A stretch of 64,000 bases of DNA from Cornus controversa (Eukaryota > Streptophyta > Magnoliopsida > Cornales > Cornaceae), in the NCBI GenBank assembly GCA_026545225.1, contig CM048853.1, positions 17,858,755 through 17,922,754 on the forward strand. The letters run 5' to 3'. Both the position numbers and the translations under genes were made by a program. The number at the start of each line of letters is the position of its first letter. Within the stretch, counting starts at the first letter, position 1. The notes under the pieces were generated by a model. That model was not told where the DNA came from and did not search any database. It saw only the letters and a program-made list of their open reading frames with translations. Of the stretch, positions 1-10,935 are shown one piece after another.

Positions 1-761
1 ACGAAAATTCCGTAAATCGGACTTCTACTGGGTCAAAAGTTGGGCCGAAGTCATCAGGAAAAACCCACCGGATTAGTGCTGCGGGAAAACCTATTTAATT
101 CCTAATTGGATTACGACTTTGATGTATTCTCTTGGCTATTTAAAGTGACAAATTAGGGTTGTATTGGGAAGGCTTGGCAGAAGCTTTGAAGAGCTTTTGG
201 AGTGGAGAATCATTGGAGAACAAGGCGTATCATGAGCGGCTAGTTCAGCCACCAGGGTTTTGATAGAGCCCTAACTAAACATCACTGGTTTGATTGTTCT
301 AATTATTGGGGATTTTTGTATTCATTCATAGATTGTGTAATTTAGAGGATTCTTATTATTGAATTGAGCAATAAAAGTCTTATAAATTCAGTTTCAATAA
401 TTTCTTATCTTATCTTAGATACTTGATTGTTGTTATTGAACTCGTCCCTCTTATTTTCTGTGATCATGAGAGTGATTATTATACAATGGTTTTCACTGAA
501 TATATCATTAAAAGCTTTGATGGATTATGCATAGAGAAGATGAACCATACTGCACCCTAGAGTAGAGTAGTTAGGCAGATGGCCCATGCCAATCAAAGAT
601 AGTCCATGACTTAGCCTTAATCATATGTTATCTTCTTGACGGATGAAGGTGAGCTTGTAGCCACCGACACCACTTATGCATGATATGATGCCCCATAGTT
701 AGTTCAATTGACCATTGATTGTGAAGTTAGTGGTGAAATCAATTACCCTAGACTTATCTTA
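1..761 (+). repeat. Partial 5' LTR of Athila-like element 1
   Basis: This matches the 3' LTR of the same element from 5330 to 6090. The window opens about 420 bases into the LTR. The match stops at 761, so about 250 bases of the LTR end plus the PBS are gone and gag codons follow directly. The segment holds the TATA-like string ctatttaaag near 138, a plausible LTR promoter, and an AT-rich stretch after it. It carries no ORF of its own apart from the start of the LTR-gag fusion frame at 708. Confidence 0.85.
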
Positions 762-2471
762 TATGTCACAGCACAGAACTATGAGATCAAGCCCAATATC
801 ATTCATATGTTGCCATCTTATTTTGGGTTGACTCATGAGGATCCGTACAAGCACTTGGATGAATTTTTAGAAGTTTGCTCATTAACAAAAATTCATAACT
901 TCTCAGAAGATGCTTTTCGGATGTGACTCTTTCCATTCTCTCTAAAGGAGAAGGCCAAGTATTTGTTCAGATCTTTACCGGTGAGCTCTATTACTGCATG
1001 GACTCAAATGCAAAATGAGTTTTTGAAGAAATATTTTCCTATAGGGAGGGCCAATCAATTCAGACGAGCTATCACTGGTTTCTCTCAATTTGAGGGGGAA
1101 CAATTTTATGAGACATGGGAGAGATTCAAGGACCTTCTTAGGAAGTGTCCTCATCATCAAGTTCCGAAGTGGCAGTTAGTGCAATGTTTTTATGAGGGAT
1201 TGACAGAAAGTAACAGACAGATGGTGGATGCATCAAGTGGGGGTACTTTTATGTTAAAAAGTGAAGATGAAGCATGGACTTTGTTCGAGAATCTCAGTGA
1301 CAATTCTTTGCAACATGTATCTTCATCTCGTTCGAGCAAACCATTCAATACAAGGAGGACATATGATATTTTTAAGTTTGGTTCTGCAGATGCTATGTCT
1401 ACCATTGTGGGTGCTGTGTCACAGAGAGTGGTGCAACTTATGGTGGTTGGTCAAGCGCCTAATCAATCTTCATATCCTTTTATTTTTGAGTCATGTGATT
1501 TTTGCTCGAGTCCTATGCACCATGTGAATAATTGTCCTTCACTTGGGCAGTTTTTCAATCTTCCACAAGGACAAGGGGCAGCAATTCAGCCCACTTTTGA
1601 ACCTCAGAACTATGTGCTTTCACAATTTTATCAAGAACAAGTTCTTATGGCACAAAGAATTTCTACTATTGAAGACAAGATGACGATTGTCCTAGGAAAA
1701 ATTGAGGAGCTTGACTCTATTGTAGAGACAGTGCAAGCTACAGTAGAAATAATTCAATCCACTACTCAACTGGTTCACTCTCACTCTCAGTCGATTGCCA
1801 AATTGGAATCTCAGTTTGGACAACTTGTCAATACCTTGAGTAGAAAAGAGGAGGGGAAACTACCAAGCCAACCAGTTGCCAACCCAAGAGGGGTTCATGT
1901 CCTCGATAATATTTCTTCTTCAAGCAACCCACACCATGAACAATATCAAGCCATCACCATTCTTAGAAGTGGAGAAATAAGTGACAACAAGGTGGGGGAG
2001 AAGAAGCGTGATGAAGAAGAAGTGCTCAAAAGTCCTAATGCTGAAATTTCTCATGAGCCTAAGGTGAACTTGAATCCTTTTAATGTCATTCAACATCCTC
2101 TAGATAAGAGTGATTGTTTCTTCATGGATGACTTTGATGATTATGTTGAAGAAGTTGATCCAGTTGCTCTATCACATGATGTTGAGAAGTCCATTGAGGG
2201 GGTGAATGATTTACTTGATCAAGTGGCCATGAAAAATACTCCACCTTGGAGGATTCCGATTGAGCCATTGCATATTCTTTCTAGTACTCCTCCGATGCCA
2301 TCATTAGAGTCTCCTCCATGGGTAAAATTGAAACATGTTTCGTCAAGGGAGAGAGATGTGTTTTTTCAAGCCAATGACACCATTCCGGTCACTTTGAGTT
2401 TGACACAAGGAGGTGAGGATCATATAGGAGGGACGAAATTAAATCTCCTCAAGAGATGTGGCATTGGGTGA
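708..2471 (+). pseudogene. gag: gag of Athila-like element 1 (LTR-gag fusion, one internal stop)
   Basis: This is a capsid-type gag. The first 19 or so codons (708-763) are LTR sequence fused in frame to gag by a deletion. The capsid part includes YEIKPNIIHMLPSYFGL and DPYKHLDEFLEVC. A TGA at 924-926 interrupts it, where the sibling gag at 28017-28598 has an arginine codon, and the same frame then stays open to 2471. A CCHC-like knuckle (CDFCSSPMHHVNNC) lies near 1494-1536. A coiled-coil stretch with repeated I/V/L heptads follows at about 1660-1860, ending in a QFGQL motif. The aspartic protease seen in the sibling is absent. Instead the frame ends with the tail IGGTKLNLLKRCGIG, which is nearly identical to the end of the frame at 58325. 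The Gag would form the virus-like particle. Trans-mobilisation is an inference. Confidence 0.8.
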
Positions 2472-2720
2472 ACTTTCAATTGATGTCGATGACCGTTGCC
2501 TACGGACGTTAAATTGTAGGATTTGTATGTATTTCTATCCTTTAATTTCTTTAGTTTTATTTTATTTTTTATTTTATTTTATGTTTTTCTTTATTTTTCT
2601 TCCATTTTTAGGTGTGTTTTAATGTGTTTTCTTTGAGTTTTTTTATGTATAAGTTGCTTCCGGAGGATGCCAAGAGGTGTACCGAGGTATTTGGACTCAA
2701 GACGGGTGAAAAAATGAGCT

Positions 2721-2930
2721 CTCGGTCGACCTTGGCCGATGGAGACTCCAAAAATACACGTCCTGGTCGACCTTGGGCGATGGAGGGCGAAACAGGCATC
2801 AGCCGGGGGGATCGATCGCCCAAGCAAGGGGGGATCGATCGCCCCCATTTTTCCCCAAGCTGGGAGAGCAACCAGCTGGGCGATCGATCGCCTAGCCCTG
2901 GGGGGATCAATCGCCCCAGCCCCCACATGC
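2721..2930 (+). repeat. CpG-rich palindromic GATCGATCGCC block
   Basis: The palindrome GGCGATCGATCGCC and close variants occur about four times, together with two copies of GGTCGACCTTGG. The surrounding sequence is AT-rich and CpG-poor, so the block stands out. Related blocks lie in the sibling Athila-like element (20280-20477) and in an unrelated solo LTR (38006-38096). Confidence 0.8.
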
Positions 2931-3285
2931 CCAACTGATGCAATTTTGCATCTTTAAAGGCCCATTTCATGCCCTACTTCCTCTAACCCAAAATTTCAAG
3001 CTTTGGTGCCTCTTTGTGCCTCTCGAACATCAAAATACACTCTAAAAATCTTTCATAACACTACTTGATCATCATCATTCATCACCATCATCATCTATTC
3101 CAATATATTTTTCTCCATCCTCATTAAATGATCAATTTTCTCAAGTTTCTTTTTCACAAGGAAGTAGACTTGGTTTGAAAATTTGGTTGGATTTCTTTGA
3201 GAGGTTTTGTGCTACAAGTTTGGGGGAGGACATTGCACATTAACTGTGGGCTAGTTGGTTGATTTTGATGCACCATTCCGGCCAT

Positions 3286-3318
3286 GACTTAGATGCTTCG
3301 GCACCACCTTCTCCTTGA
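3286..3318 (+). pseudogene. Stub of the env-like ORF C-terminus
   Basis: The last codons before the TGA at 3316-3318 read DLDASAPPSP. The env-like ORF of the sibling element ends in LDPDAQSPPHP at 18607, and GGAGGTAACT-type sequence follows the stop in both. Everything upstream in the ORF is deleted. This is a short match and is inferred from position as much as from sequence. Confidence 0.45.
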
Positions 3319-4288
3319 TTTTTTCGGAGGTAACTATGTTTTGTATTTTTATTTTTATTTTTAATTTTCTTTTCTTTATTTTATTTTTTATTTTGTTTTT
3401 TTATTTAGTTTCGAAAAAAAAAAATTTATTTCATATTTATTTTCACCCATACTATTTCACTTGGTTTTTGGGGTATAGTGGTTTATTTTGACAGGTTGTA
3501 ACATCCAAGTTTGGGGGTGTGCTTTCATTGCCTTTATACAACTTGGTGTGCTCTATTTTCTTGCCACTCATTCTCCGGATTCCTAGTATTATCGTTCTTA
3601 ACCTTCTCTATACTTCGATTGCTAGTACATTGAGGACAATGTACAGTTTAAGTTTGGGGGTGAGGCGATGCCTATTTTTGTACTTTATTGCATATGGGGG
3701 AAATTTGTGTGAAATTCTTCTTGTTTTAGGATTTTTGTTTATTTTATTTTCTTAGTTTGTTTATTATTTTCTTTTGTTTTGTTTTTAGATAGAATGTTTT
3801 GACGTTATTCAAGGGATTAATACCTTATGTAGGTGCATAACTTGCAATTTTTGAGTATATTTTAAATTTTTGAAAACTGTGGTTTAAATTATGTGGTTTT
3901 AATCATGGTTTGCAATAACATGTTTTGAAGTGATTAATTGTAGTTTCCTTACATGCACAGACACACTAGCATAGTCTTAGGGGGTATAAACTTTCGTTTT
4001 GAGTTATTGAGTTACATATGCTTGATATTAATTAGTATCTCTTGAGAATGAGTACCGATAATGTGTTATACTTGACTTCAATGAAAAAGAGAAAAAAATA
4101 AGAAAAGAAGGTGATAAATAAGCAATCAATTTGATCCTTTTCATGAGTAACCGGGCCTCTATGCCTCAGGAAGCATGGAGTGTTCGCGTCAAAAATGAAA
4201 GGGTGAGAAAAGATGAGCATTGGTTGTCTTAATTTGTAGCCTGATTGATTCGAGTAATTAGGTCTTCGGGGTATCTTTAAGCCTAGTG

Positions 4289-4310
4289 CCCTAAAGCCAT
4301 CTGGTTTGGG
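4289..4310 (+). ncRNA. Conserved hairpin in the Athila-like 3' non-coding RNA
   Basis: CCC-AAA-CC pairs with GG-UUU-GGG around the loop AUCU, with one bulged base between paired blocks. The same hairpin occurs at 17596-17617, 57351-57372 and 62998-63019 in elements whose LTRs differ. Just upstream (about 4150-4175) a second possible stem, CUCUAUGC with GCAUGGAG, closes a loop CUCAGGAA. The pairing is read by eye. A role in packaging or dimerisation would be a guess. Confidence 0.45.
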
Positions 4311-4896
4311 AGCCACTGACTGAAAGCTTGCTACATGGATCTTTCAGAAAGCTTAAGAGATTAAGATATTGCACAACCAATAAAGCAATGAAAAAAAAAA
4401 TGAAAAAGTCATGTATGCATGTTTGGAAGTATGATTTCAATAAGGGGAGCTAGTGAGTTGAAAGGGTATGCGCCTTAATATATTCAGAGCTGAGTTATGC
4501 TACATGAGATGACTGCTAGTTCACTTTTTATGAGGGAGCTAGAGTTAATTATTTTGAGATATGTTGATGTGAATTATGTGTGGGGACCATTGATTTGAAT
4601 TATGGAATTTGAAAGTTTGAAATTATTCTTGAATGCAAGTTTGTAACTATATATTGTAATCTTCTTCTTGAATTAATGTTGAAACATAATTTTGAATGTT
4701 TGTGGGTAACATTTCTGGAAACCCTCACGAGACTATACTCGTCCACTAGGGGGAACCTAGGGGTTTAAAGGCTTGTTGCATATGCTAAATGCAATCGTTT
4801 CTCCCACGAAAGTGGAGTTGGGTAGTTTAGTTAGTATTTGTTAGTTTCTTTATTTTAGTTTTGTTTTATTCTATTGCTAAGGGACTAGCAATATGT

Positions 4897-4909
4897 AAGT
4901 TTGGGGGTG
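4897..4909 (+). promoter_or_regulatory. Polypurine tract of Athila-like element 1
   Basis: AAGTTTGGGGGTG lies directly against the TGATAGGCG start of the 3' LTR, where plus-strand DNA synthesis is primed in LTR retrotransposons. The same motif flanks the LTRs of elements 2, 3 and 4. Confidence 0.8.
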
Positions 4910-6342
4910 TGATAGGCGTTGAATGTTACGCATTCTAGCCTCTTAACTTATGTATTTTATTCTCTTAGTGATAGATTATTTTGTGATTTTACTTCGTTTT
5001 ATTGTTTTCTGTATTTTCAGGGCCTTAATGATTATTTCAGTCAAAACCGTGATTTTGGGCTTTTAAAGAAGACATCCAAGATGGTTAGATGAAGCCTACA
5101 TCAAAGGGATCCATTGAACTCCATATTTTAACTCAAATCAGCCCAAGGAAGAGGTCCAAGAGAATTGCAGCTGCTTAAGAAGGTTTCGGGCCTGAAGCCC
5201 AAATCTGCGCATAATACAGTCTTAATCCCGTTTTGGAAAATGGATCAGAAGTCTTATTTCCGAGCCTCAAATCGACATAATTCTCACATAAGGTTGAACG
5301 AAATTTGATTCTGCACACTTTTATATTTCACAAAAATTCCGTAAATCAGACTTCTAGTGGGTCAAAAGTTGGGCCGAAGTCAGCAGGAAAAACCCACCTG
5401 ATTAGTGCTGTGGGAAAACCTAATTAATTCCTAATTGGATTAGGACTTTGATGTATTTTCTTGGCTATTTAAAGTAATAAATTAGGGTTGTATTGGGGAG
5501 GCTTGGCAGAAGCTTTGAAGAGCTTTTGGAGTGGAGAATCATTGGAGAACAAGGCGTATCATGAGCGGCTAGTTCAGCCACCAGAGTTTTGATGGAGCCC
5601 TAACTAAACATCACTGGTTTGATTGTTCTAATTATTGGGGATTTTTGTATTCATTCATAGAATTTGTAATTTAGAGGATTCTTATTATTGAATTGAGCAA
5701 TAAAAGTCTTATAGATTCAGTTTCAATGATTTCTTATCTTGTCTTAGATACTTGATTGTTGTTATTGAACTCGTCCCTCTTGTTTTCTGTGATCATGAGA
5801 GTGATTATTACACAATGGTTTTCACTAAATATATCATTAAAAGCTTTGATGGATTATGCCTAGAGAAGATGAACCATACTGCACCCTAGAGTAAAGTTGT
5901 TAGGCAGATGGCCTATGCCAATCGAAGATAGTCCATGACTTAGCCTTAATCATATGTTATCTTCTTAATGGATGAAGGTGAGCTTGTAGCCACCGACACC
6001 ACTTATGCATGATATGATGCCCCATAGTTTGTTCAATTGACCATTGATTGTGAAGTTAGTGGTGAAATCAATTACCCTAGACTTATCTTATTCTCTACAC
6101 TCCTTAGTTTTTCTTACTTTTGTTCAATCACTTCATTAGTTAATTTAGAATTAAAAATCAGAATTTATTTCTTTTAAATTTAATTAGAATTAATCCTAAC
6201 AATTCAACTCAGTCAGACCAAAGTCCCTGAGGTTCGACACCCCTTCCTTTCGATAGCCCTATTCTACAAGGAATTCGTTCTATTGCAAAGTGTGGTAATT
6301 TTTAATTGATATACTTTTTGAGTCACACTCACACACGAATCA
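4910..6342 (+). repeat. 3' LTR of Athila-like element 1 (1433 bp)
   Basis: It starts TGATAGGCGTTGAATG after the polypurine tract and ends CACACACGAATCA, followed at once by chromovirus integrase codons. It is the same LTR family as 28744-30246 (minus strand). Its last 250 bases include the segment lost from the 5' copy. Confidence 0.9.
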
Positions 6343-7099
6343 GGACCCGCGATTTATATCTCGATTTTGGCAGAGTTTCCAGGCAGCACTTGATATGGAC
6401 CTTCATTTTTGTAAGGCTTTTCATCCTCAGACGGACGGTCAGTCTGAGCGTACTATACAGATTTTGGAGGATATGCTGCGGGCGTGTGTCCTTGATCTCC
6501 AGGGTAGTTGGGAGGATCACCTTCCTGTAGTGGAGTTTGCATACAATAATAGCTATCAAGCTAGCATTGAGATGGCTCCATTCAAGGCTTTGTATGGTAG
6601 ACCGTGTAGGTCACCTATCTGTTGGACAGAGGTAGGGGAGACAGTTTCTTTGGGACCAGACTTGGTACAAGAGACTACGGAGAAGATCAAGGTAATTCGG
6701 CAAAGATTGCTTACAGCTCAGAGTCATTAGAAAAGTTATGCGAGAGAAGGCGGTAACCTTTGGCATTTGAGGTGGGGGATCATGTCTTTTTGAAGGTCTC
6801 ACCATGGAGAGGTTTGATGAGGTTCGGTCATAGTGGCAAGCTAGCACCACAATTTATTGGACCATTTGATATTTTGGATCGGGTTGGAGAGGTTACTTAT
6901 CGCTTGGCATTGCCACTACAATTGTCAAGTGTGCACAACACTTTCCATGTGTCTATGCTGAGGAAGTATGAACCAGACCCTTCACATGTGCTTGATTGGG
7001 CAGACCTTGAGGTAGAGGAGGACGTGTCATACGAAAAGGGTCTGGTTCATACTCATCACTTGAGGTTCATTCTAATTTCAAGGACGAAATTCCTATAAG
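6343..7099 (+). pseudogene. pol: Chromovirus (Tekay/Del-like) integrase 3' part
   Basis: The readable frame opens with RDPRFISRFWQSFQ, the stretch after the second catalytic Asp of the integrase core. It continues through HPQTDGQSERTIQILEDMLRAC, which carries the catalytic Glu, then the C-terminal domain (AFEVGDHVFLKVSPWRGL, LAPQFIGPFDIL and VSMLRKYEPDPSHVL). A TAG at about 6728 and a frameshift near 6750 break it. The chromodomain starts (DLEVEEDVSYE) but is cut short near 7040 and joins sequence normally found at the very end of pol. The upstream part of pol lies beyond Athila-like element 1, outside the window. It is dead. Confidence 0.88.
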
Positions 7100-7109
7100 G
7101 TTGGGAGGT

Positions 7110-8520
7110 TGTAGAGACCGTGTCCAATTTTGGCCCTTTTTTTCAATTTTTCTCATTTATTGCTTTAAACGCATTTTTAATAATATTGAACATGTTTTGA
7201 ATGTGGAACATGTTTAGAAGGTTGGAATATGGTTTTGGGAAGTTTTGGAAACTTTTGAAAAAGTTTGACTTTTTGGTCAAACTGGGGCTCGGGATGTGAC
7301 TTAAGTGGGCTCGGGAATTTGAAAAATTCTCAAAAATATTTATTTCAGGGAATAGATTAAATGAAATATTTAGAATGTTGAGGGAGTGATTTCTAGTCCA
7401 ACGGAGTCTTTGAGAATTAATTCAAAAGTTGGGAAGGTACATTAAGTGACCTGGGGGTAAAATGGTCATTTCACGCCCCTAGGATTGAGATAAATATAAA
7501 AAAGGGTCTGAGATATTTCATTTTATAGATCTCTCTCTATCTCTCTACCTCTCCCACTTCATCTCTCTCCCTTCTCTCTAGATTCTAGGTCACTTGAGGT
7601 GTGATTTGGAGATCCCGAAAAAGGAAAGTGCGTAGAGGGCGTTGAGGGCTTCGGTTTGAACCAATCAAAGTCTCCATTTTGTGAAGTTGAGAAAGCTGGG
7701 ATTTCTCAAAGTTGGATTCAAAGCATAGGATTTGAGGTAGGGGTGCTAGACTCATCTTTACTTTGATTCTATAGGTCACATATTTGTGACATGAAAGACA
7801 AGTTGAGATTTCTTGAGTTTAGGGTTTTATGTATATGTATGTATATATATATATATATATGTGATTTATACATATGTATATGTCTAATGTAATACACCGC
7901 TTCAACACATGGTATGATATTGTCCGCTTTGGGCCTGAGTCCGCACGAACATACTACATATAAGCACATCCCCTTTTCCACACCCAGGCGATATGGGATT
8001 GAGCACCCTGCACCCTATCAGTGTGGTAGCTCAGCCCAGTGTCTGTTTTCGCACCTGCCCACTCACACCCGTCTACAAGGGTTACTACAATCCACCCCCT
8101 TACGAGGCCCGACGTCCTCATCAGCACACTTCTGGCTGGGGGTATTACATCTAACATGCTAGTTAGGGCTCATATGTGTTGTATATGTGATATTGAGGCA
8201 ATATATGGTAATTGTTGAAATTGTGTTCATTTGGTGAAAATATATAAATATGAGTTTTTAGAATGATGCATGACAGATATGTTTTTTTTGAAAATTGCAT
8301 AAGCATGATAATTTTCATGAAATAAGTGATTGACGTCGTGACAAACTTGATTTGAGGAAGAAAATGCATTGATTTGATAAAATGCATTTCATTGTGTGGG
8401 ATGTGCGCATTGTTGTGATTATGTGCACTATGTGAAAATTTTGGGGCAGGAGTGTGATTTAAGATGAGGGGATGGCCCCTAGGGTGAAAGACCCAAAACT
8501 TGGCTAAGAGGAGACGTTCC
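7110..8520 (+). repeat. 3' LTR of the Tekay-like element (5' portion, interrupted)
   Basis: It begins TGTAGAGACCGTGTCCAATTTTGG just after the pol end and resembles the LTR that begins at 60057. It includes a CT-rich transcript-leader-like stretch (7530-7585) and an AT microsatellite (7840-7862). A TRIM solo LTR splits it at 7888-8149, and a TRIM array cuts it off at 8520. There is no coding sequence in this 1.4 kb. Confidence 0.75.
7888..8149 (-). mobile_element. TRIM-type solo LTR, 262 bp, with TSD TCTAA
   Basis: The ends are TGTAATAC and GTATTACA. TCTAA is present on both sides (7883-7887 and 8150-8154). The body matches the 320-bp units at 8521-9740. It is one LTR left by LTR-LTR recombination or single-LTR integration. 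Orientation is inferred from the array, where the PBS reads on the minus strand. Confidence 0.85.
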
Positions 8521-9740
8521 TGTAATACCCCGCTCCAACACATGGTATGATATTGTCCGCTTTGGGCCTGTGCCTCCATGGTTTTGCTCTTGGATTTTAC
8601 CCCAAAAGGCCTCATACCATTTGAAGAGAACATACTACATATAAGCACATCCCCTTTTCCACACCTAGGCGATGTGGGATTGGGCACCCTTTACCCTGTC
8701 AGTGTGATGTTCAGCCTAGTGTCTATCTTTGCACCTGCCCACTCACACTCGTTCACAAAGGTTACTACAATCCACCCCTCTACGAGACCCGACGTCCTCG
8801 TCGGCACACTTCCAGCTAGGTTCAGGCTCTGATACCAACTGTAATACCCCGCTCCAACACATGGTATGATATTGTTCGCTTTGGGCCAGAGCTCACACGA
8901 TTTTGCTCTTGGGTTTTACCCCAAAAGGACTCATACCATTTGAAGAGAACATACTACATATAAGCACATCCCCTTTTCCACACCCAGGCGATGTGAGATT
9001 GAGAACCCTGTACCCTGTCAGTGTGGTAGCTTAGCCCAGTGTCTATCTTCGCACCTGCCCACTCACACCCGTCCACAAGGGTTATTACAATCGACCCCCC
9101 TACGAGGCCCAACGTCCTCATCGGCACACTTCCGGTCGGATTCAGGCTCTGATACCTACTGTAATACCCCGCTCCAACACATGGTATGATATTCTCCGCT
9201 TTGGGCCTGAGCCCGCACGGTTTTGCTCTTGGGTTTTACCCCAAAAGGCCTCATACCAATTGAAGAGAACATACTACATATAAGTACAACCCCTTCTTCA
9301 CACCCAGGCGATGTGGGATTGAGCACCCTGTACCCTCTCAGTGTGGTAGCTCAGCCCAGTGTCTGTCTTCGCACCCGCCCACTCACACCCATCTACAAGG
9401 GTTACTACAATCCACCCCCTTACGAGGCCCGACATCCTCGTCGGCATACTTCGGCTGGGTTCAGGCTTTGATACCAACTGTAACACCCCGCTCCAACACA
9501 TGGTATGATATTATCCGCTTGGGCTTGAGCCCGCATGGTTTTGCTCTTGGGTTTTCCCCCAAAAGGCCTCATACCATTTGAAGAGAACATACTACATATA
9601 AGCATACCATTTGAAGAGAACATACTACATATAAGCACATTCTCTTTTCCACACCCAGGCGATGTGGGATTGAGCACCCTATACCTTGTCACTATGGTAG
9701 CTCAGCCCAGTGTCTGTCTTCGCACCCGCCCACTCACACC
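8521..9740 (-). repeat. Tandem array of a TRIM-like LTR-plus-PBS unit, about 3.8 copies
   Basis: Units start at 8521, 8840, 9160 and 9479 with TGTAATACCCC or TGTAACACCCC, giving spacings of 319, 320 and 319 bases. The fourth unit is cut at 9740. Each complete unit ends with GGCTCTGATACCA or a variant, the complement of an initiator-Met primer binding site (8825-8837, 9145-9157, 9464-9476). So the repeated unit is one LTR plus a very short PBS segment, read on the minus strand. The last unit has an extra internal tandem duplication near 9578-9634. Short ORFs in both strands of the array have no coding signal. Confidence 0.8.
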
Positions 9741-10670
9741 AGTTGAAATACCCCTCAAAAAATTCCGCGCATGAGGTGGCCAGTCTCATACACAAAACTT
9801 GAGGAATACTAACAATTGATAGCAAACAAGCATAGAATACAATGACAAAAGAAAAAGAATTATAAATGCTGAAAGGAAAGTCTAACTGAAATAAATAATC
9901 ATGTTAAATAACATTGTATTATTCTGATTGATACAACTTGGAAGTCCAGTAACCCACGGACCCCTTAACCAAGCAAAATATAAAAGTAAAACTTTATGAA
10001 CAGATTTAAGTCCCTACACTAAAGTATGGTAAGGAATGGATGATTGTCAAGCTCTACGAACTCCACACGCAAATCTCCAGGTAGAAACTATCTGAAACCT
10101 GAAATATCAACAAAGTGGGTTAAACCTACGAGCAAATTCTCTCTACTACAACCCAATCAGAGAACCGGTAAACATACCCTCTATATGAGGACTGTAAAGA
10201 CATATAGATATAATTATACCGTTTAGTCATTAAATCTCCTATCTTAGAAGTAACTAGAACTATGTTCTGAACTAACCCATCCATTATCACAATACAGATA
10301 AAACAAATTTCTAAGTTGAAACCATAGACAATCCTAACATGCCTTCTTCCATATATTCTACAAATGCCTTACAAGGTATTAGGCAAACCTATCCTACCTT
10401 CACCAATAATCCTTTCCTAAGATAACAAATTTATGTTTATATACAATTAAAGATAATCCACTAGCTCATAAATATATATCCCCAATTAACCCTATGACCC
10501 AAGAATAGAGTCGCCCCACACCCTACACTAACACATCAGTTATCTTAATGCAAGTGCAGACTAGTTTTAAGTTTACACAAGAACTAATCGTAACATGCTT
10601 TATATATAACGAGAAACGTTCTTACTAGATATTAGGCAATCCTGGTATGCTCCAAATAAAATATAAAGAT

Positions 10671-10935
10671 ACCATATTAGGTGTTTAGCGATCTCGACAC
10701 GCCTTGACAATCCCAACATGCCAAATATAATGCATATATACCTTATTAGGTATTAGGCGATCCTGACACGCCTTGGCAATCCCAACATGCCAAATTTAAT
10801 GCATAGATACCTTATTAGGTATTAGGCGATCCTGACACGCCTTGGCAATCCCAACATGCCAAAATAAAATGCAGAGATACCTTATTAGGTATGGGTGATC
10901 CTGACACGCCGGGCAATCCTTACATGCCAATAAAC
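10671..10935. repeat. 69-bp tandem repeat, about 3.8 copies
   Basis: Copies start at 10671, 10740, 10809 and 10879, each with ACC(T/A)TATTAGGT followed by GATCCTGACACGCC and CAATCCCAACATGCC. The middle two copies are almost identical, so the array expanded recently relative to its surroundings. Confidence 0.85.

Larger units (their letters stand above)
2472..4896 (+). other. 3' non-coding region of Athila-like element 1
   Basis: I see no real gene in this 2.4-kb stretch. It holds the GATCGATCGCC palindrome block (2721-2930), a stub of the env-like ORF (3286-3318), three internal copies of the polypurine-like motif AAGTTTGGGGG (3216, 3507, 3650), T-rich runs around 3340-3420 and 3740-3790, and a block at 4127-4350 that is conserved in all four Athila-like elements here. 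Sequence from about 2630 to 2780 matches 20430-20590 of the sibling element on the other strand, which shows where pol was lost. Confidence 0.7.
1..6342 (+). mobile_element. Athila-like Ty3/gypsy element 1, gag-only derivative, 5' end outside window
   Basis: This is a plus-strand LTR retrotransposon whose 5' LTR begins left of the window. Positions 1-761 align with 5330-6090 of the 3' LTR with roughly 30 mismatches by eye. In order it holds a partial 5' LTR, a gag frame, a non-coding region, a polypurine tract and a complete 3' LTR. Compared with the related minus-strand element at 16576-30246, the LTR end with the PBS and the gag N-terminus, all of protease, RT, RNase H and integrase, and nearly all of the env-like ORF are missing. 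It is inserted in a chromovirus integrase gene, because integrase codons resume at 6343. The Athila-like assignment rests on the gag sequence and on the tRNA-Asp-type PBS of the relative. A TR-GAG-like non-autonomous structure is an inference. Confidence 0.85.

Noticed and set aside
2591..2970. Several overlapping frames of 72-120 codons on both strands
   Set aside because: They arise from the GC-rich palindromic block and have no counterpart in the more mutated copy at 20280-20588 beyond the repeat itself.
4289..4296. CCCTAAA string considered as telomeric repeat
   Set aside because: A single 7-mer that belongs to the hairpin stem. No tandem array.
4032..4316. Minus-strand frame (MAPKPDGFRALG...), with related frames at 62791-63168
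   Set aside because: It is the reverse strand of the conserved 3' non-coding block. The other copies do not keep it open.
7914..9774. Frames of 67-174 codons in the TRIM units
   Set aside because: Repeated in every unit on both strands with no codon bias. TRIM elements do not encode proteins.
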